A DNA stretch of 64,000 nt from assembly GCA_013347225.1 (NCBI GenBank), contig CP054595.1, positions 496,001-560,000 of the forward strand, read 5' to 3'. Both the position numbers and the translations under genes were made by a program. The notes under the pieces were generated by a model. It was not told the DNA's origin. It saw nothing but the letters and a program-made list of their open reading frames with translations, and made no database searches. This DNA comes from Candidatus Accumulibacter similis (GTDB lineage Bacteria; Pseudomonadota; Gammaproteobacteria; Burkholderiales; Rhodocyclaceae). Of this stretch, positions 61,335 to 64,000 are shown one piece after another (position 1 is the stretch's first letter; every line of letters starts with the position of its first letter).

Positions 61335-62834
61335 ATGCTGATCTGGTTCGTCGTCATCTATTTGCTGCTGTCGATTGCCATCGGGCTCTATGCAGCGACG
61401 CGCGTGCACAACAGCAAGGACTTCGCCGTTGCCGGACGCTCGCTGCCGCTGCCGGTGGTCACGGCCACGGTCTTCGCCACCTGGTTCGGCGCCGAGGCGG
61501 TCTTCGGCGTTTCCGCAACCTTCGTCAAGGACGGTCTGCGCGGCGTCGTCGCCGATCCCTTCGGCGCCAGCCTGTGCCTGGTGATCGCCGGCATCTTCTA
61601 CGGCACCACGCTGTACCGGCTCAACATCCTCACCCTGGGCGATTTCTTCCGTCTGCGCTACAACCGCACGGTCGAGGTGTTGACGACGCTATGCATCGTC
61701 GCCTCGTATCTCGGCTGGGTGTCGGCACAGATCAAGGCCCTCGGCCTGGTCTTCAGTGTCGTCACCGATGGCGCGATTCCGCCTGCCGCCGGCATGATTC
61801 TCGGTACCCTGATCGTCCTCACCTATACCACCTTCGGCGGCATGCTCTCGGTCGCCGTTCTCGACTTCGTGCAGATCAGTGTCGTCATGGGAGGCATGCT
61901 CTACATCGCCCACCTGATTGCCGGCATCAGCGGCGGTGTCGTGGTCGTCGTCGGGCAGGCGGCAGCGGCCGGCAAGCTCGACTTCTTCCCAGACACCGGT
62001 GCTGCCGAGTGGCTGGCGTTCATCGCCGCCTGGATGACGATGATGCTGGGCTCGATCCCGCAGCAGGATGTCTTCCAGCGCGTCACCTCGGCACGGACGG
62101 CGAGGATCGCCATCTACGCTTCGATCCTCGGCGGCGGGCTCTACTTCTGCTTCACCTTCGTGCCGATGTTCATCGCCTACGCCGCGACGCTGATCAATCC
62201 GGAGCAGTTCAACGCATTGATCGAAAGCGATGCCCAACTGGTCCTGCCGACACTGGTCCTCGAACACACGCCGGTCTTCGCGCAGGCAATCTTCTTCGGT
62301 GCCGTCCTGTCGGCGATCATGAGCTGCTCTTCAGCCACGCTGCTGGCACCTTCGGTGGCATTCTCGGAAAACATCGTGCGCAACTTCTTTCCCGCGATCG
62401 GCGACCACGCGTTCCTGCGCATCATGCGCCTGACGCTGGTCTGCTTCGCCGCCATCGTCCTCGTCTTCGCGCTGAATTCCGAAGCCTCGATCTTCAAGAT
62501 GGTCGAGAACGCCTACAAGGTGACGCTTGCTGGCGCCTTCGTGCCGCTGTTCTTCGGCGCCTACTGGCAGCGCGCCACCACCCAGGGCGCATTGGCGGCG
62601 ATCGTCGGCGGCCTCGTCTCCTGGCTGCTGATCGAACTGCTGGTTGACGCGCCGCTGGTTCCCGCACAACTGATCGGACTCGGGGTCAGCATGCTCGGCA
62701 TGATCGCCGGCTCGCTGTTGCCGCAGCGGATCGGTGGGTCGACTCCGGCGCATGATCTGCATGCCCGCATGCACCACCGTGCAGCCGCCCAGACGCACCA
62801 CGCGACAGCGCTGCACCAGCATGGTCGAAAGTGA
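61335..62834 (+). CDS. Sodium:solute symporter with His-rich tail
   Basis: This 499-residue SSS-family protein has about 13 membrane helices. Marks are MLIWFVVIYLLLSIAIGLYAA, the substrate/sodium region ATVFATWFGAEAVFGVSATF, GWVSAQIKALGLVF, and GSIPQQDVFQRVTSARTARIAI, which resembles the Na2-site region of this family. The last 30 residues carry eight histidines (HDLHARMHHR, QTHHATALHQH), a possible metal-binding or pH-sensing tail. The substrate is unknown; the relatives transport proline, pantothenate, sugars or monocarboxylates. The ATG at 61335 begins the first helix directly. The gene overlaps the VanZ-like gene by 14 bases. Confidence 0.88.
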   Translation: MLIWFVVIYLLLSIAIGLYAATRVHNSKDFAVAGRSLPLPVVTATVFATWFGAEAVFGVSATFVKDGLRGVVADPFGASLCLVIAGIFYGTTLYRLNILTLGDFFRLRYNRTVEVLTTLCIVASYLGWVSAQIKALGLVFSVVTDGAIPPAAGMILGTLIVLTYTTFGGMLSVAVLDFVQISVVMGGMLYIAHLIAGISGGVVVVVGQAAAAGKLDFFPDTGAAEWLAFIAAWMTMMLGSIPQQDVFQRVTSARTARIAIYASILGGGLYFCFTFVPMFIAYAATLINPEQFNALIESDAQLVLPTLVLEHTPVFAQAIFFGAVLSAIMSCSSATLLAPSVAFSENIVRNFFPAIGDHAFLRIMRLTLVCFAAIVLVFALNSEASIFKMVENAYKVTLAGAFVPLFFGAYWQRATTQGALAAIVGGLVSWLLIELLVDAPLVPAQLIGLGVSMLGMIAGSLLPQRIGGSTPAHDLHARMHHRAAAQTHHATALHQHGRK

Positions 62835-63972
62835 GTACCAGGCGCGATCGGACGCAAGCCTCACGCCGATGTTCGGGTCGAACGGCGACGCGACGGTCGG
62901 CGCCGGACGGACCGGTCGGCCACTGCCCCGACCGACACGCCTGCCACTCTACCTGGCGCTGGCCTATCTGGTGCTGGTCGTCTACGCCAGCCTTTACCCC
63001 TTCGCCAACTGGCGCCATCTCGGCGTTGCACCGCTGGACTTCCTCGACGCGGGCTGGCCACGCTACTGGACCGCTTTCGATCTCGCCGTCAATGTCTTCG
63101 CCTACCTGCCCCTCGGTTTTCTGCTGACCCTGGCTTTGCGGCACCTGCCGGGCGGACGCGCGGCGGCGGTGACGGTGGCGGTGCTCGTCGGCAGCCTGCT
63201 CAGTCTCGGCCTCGAGTGCCTACAGAACTGGTTGCCGGCCCGCGTACCTTCGAATCTCGATCTGGCCTGCAACGCCGCCGGTACGGCAATCGGCGCGCTG
63301 CTCGGTGCCTGGAATGGCAAGCGCATCCTGCGCCGAATCGCTGGCCTGCAACAGCAACTGCTCGCTCCGACGGCGCAGGCCGAGGCCGGGCTCGTACTCC
63401 TCGCCATCTGGCTGCTGACCCAGTCCTCTCCGGAGACCCTGCTCTTCGGCTGCGGCGACCTGCGCAACGTACTCGAGCTGACGCCGGCCGTCCCCTATGC
63501 AGCACACTCCTTCTTCGTCCTCGAAGCGGCGATCATCGGCTGCAACACGGTCGTCATCGGCCTGTTTGTACGCACCCTGCTCGCCGACCGCTCGCCGACG
63601 CACCTGGCGCTGCTTGCCTTCTTCAGCCTCGCGCTGGTGATCAGGACGCTGGCCGCGGCGGTCCTGGTCGCGCCGCAGGAGGCCTTCGCCTGGCTGACTC
63701 CCGGTGCCGAGGTCGGCTTGCTGATTGGCGGCGTCCTGCTTGCCCTGAGCCTGTTGCTGCCGGCATCGATGCGCGTGGCCCTGGCCGCGGTGGCGCTGAT
63801 GGCGGGCACGGCCCTGGTCAACCTGACGCCGGCCAACCCTTATTCCGAAGCGGCACTCGCGGCCTGGAAACAGGGCCATTTTCTCAACTTCAACGGTCTC
63901 ACGCGCTGGATGGCCAGCCTCTGGCCCTTCCTGGCACTGCCCTACCTGACCGCTGTCGGCCGCCGCCTCTGA
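62821..63972 (+). CDS. VanZ-like integral membrane protein
   Basis: This 383-residue protein has a short hydrophilic leader and then about ten membrane segments. The VanZ-like core is in the first half: PLYLALAYLVLVVYASLYPF, WRHLGVAPLDFL, DLAVNVFAYLPLGFLL and SLLSLGLECLQNWLPARVPSNLDLACNAAGTAIGAL, in which the NVFAYLPLG, E-Q and SN-D-N-G residues are typical. The second half (about 180-383) adds further helices of unknown type. VanZ was named for teicoplanin resistance, but most members have an unknown envelope role. ATG 62821 overlaps the symporter stop. Confidence 0.85.
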   Translation: MVESEYQARSDASLTPMFGSNGDATVGAGRTGRPLPRPTRLPLYLALAYLVLVVYASLYPFANWRHLGVAPLDFLDAGWPRYWTAFDLAVNVFAYLPLGFLLTLALRHLPGGRAAAVTVAVLVGSLLSLGLECLQNWLPARVPSNLDLACNAAGTAIGALLGAWNGKRILRRIAGLQQQLLAPTAQAEAGLVLLAIWLLTQSSPETLLFGCGDLRNVLELTPAVPYAAHSFFVLEAAIIGCNTVVIGLFVRTLLADRSPTHLALLAFFSLALVIRTLAAAVLVAPQEAFAWLTPGAEVGLLIGGVLLALSLLLPASMRVALAAVALMAGTALVNLTPANPYSEAALAAWKQGHFLNFNGLTRWMASLWPFLALPYLTAVGRRL

Positions 63973-64000
63973 GGCAGCCTCAAACGACTGGCCCCTCCCG

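Noticed and set aside
1..64000. tRNA, rRNA, riboswitch and CRISPR signals
   Set aside because: No clover-leaf, T-loop consensus, rRNA-conserved block or regularly spaced repeat was seen on either strand by eye; a covariance-model search would be decisive.

Overview
The window looks like chromosomal DNA from a high-GC Gram-negative betaproteobacterium. Codons are G/C-rich in third position, there are many signal peptides, lipoboxes and outer-membrane barrels, and the transport and efflux set is typical of the group. The mix of genes suggests the Rhodocyclales and would fit a Candidatus Accumulibacter-type polyphosphate accumulator: a yjcH-actP acetate-uptake operon, several carboxylate permeases, and a PhoU-like protein beside a pyruvate-phosphate-dikinase-like enzyme. 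No rRNA or other marker gene is present, so the genus is inference. I saw no rRNA, tRNA, CRISPR array, prophage or intact insertion sequence; the only mobile trace is a short IS66-type transposase relic near 45 kb.

Layout. 0-10 kb: the end of a periplasmic protein, an amino-acid-type solute-binding protein followed 11 bases later by an ion-transporter-superfamily permease, then small envelope proteins (LapA-like, META-domain, glycine-zipper, SHOCT), an outer-membrane barrel and an alpha/beta hydrolase. 10-22.8 kb: a Do-family periplasmic protease, a giant AsmA-like protein, a four-gene envelope cluster (binding protein, glycine-zipper lipoprotein, amidohydrolase lipoprotein, patatin lipoprotein) and outer-membrane phospholipase A. 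22.9-32.9 kb: ten kilobases on the minus strand with an RND adaptor and pump, a six-gene Mrp/Mbh-type cation antiporter lacking the large MrpA half, and an RND outer-membrane channel. 33-45 kb: DUF2252 protein, MscS-type channel, GntP permease, cytoplasmic patatin, SLC13 permease, BrkB/YihY and AI-2E-type membrane proteins, then the IS66 relic. 45-56.8 kb: SH3 protein, a two-gene operon (646-residue protein with a PhoU-like C-terminus plus a half-length dikinase), the DUF1272-EamA-GlxA operon and a second RND pump pair. 56.9-64 kb: yjcH-actP with a strong terminator, a two-domain carbonic anhydrase, a YjbQ-type protein, a sodium:solute symporter and a VanZ-like protein.

How the genes fit together. 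The window is dominated by envelope functions: uptake of small organic acids (ActP, GntP, two SLC13/ArsB-type permeases, an SSS symporter), ion and turgor control (Mrp-type antiporter, MscS), drug or solute efflux (two RND systems), envelope lipid turnover (PldA, two patatins, a hydrolase) and envelope quality control (HtrA, AsmA). The strongest candidates for an undescribed system are the half-dikinase/PhoU-fusion operon (46.3-49.9 kb), the binding protein coupled to a secondary permease (1.05-3.4 kb) and the MrpA-less antiporter embedded in an RND locus (22.9-32.9 kb). Starts were chosen mainly from ribosome binding sites and signal peptides read by eye, so alternatives remain possible.
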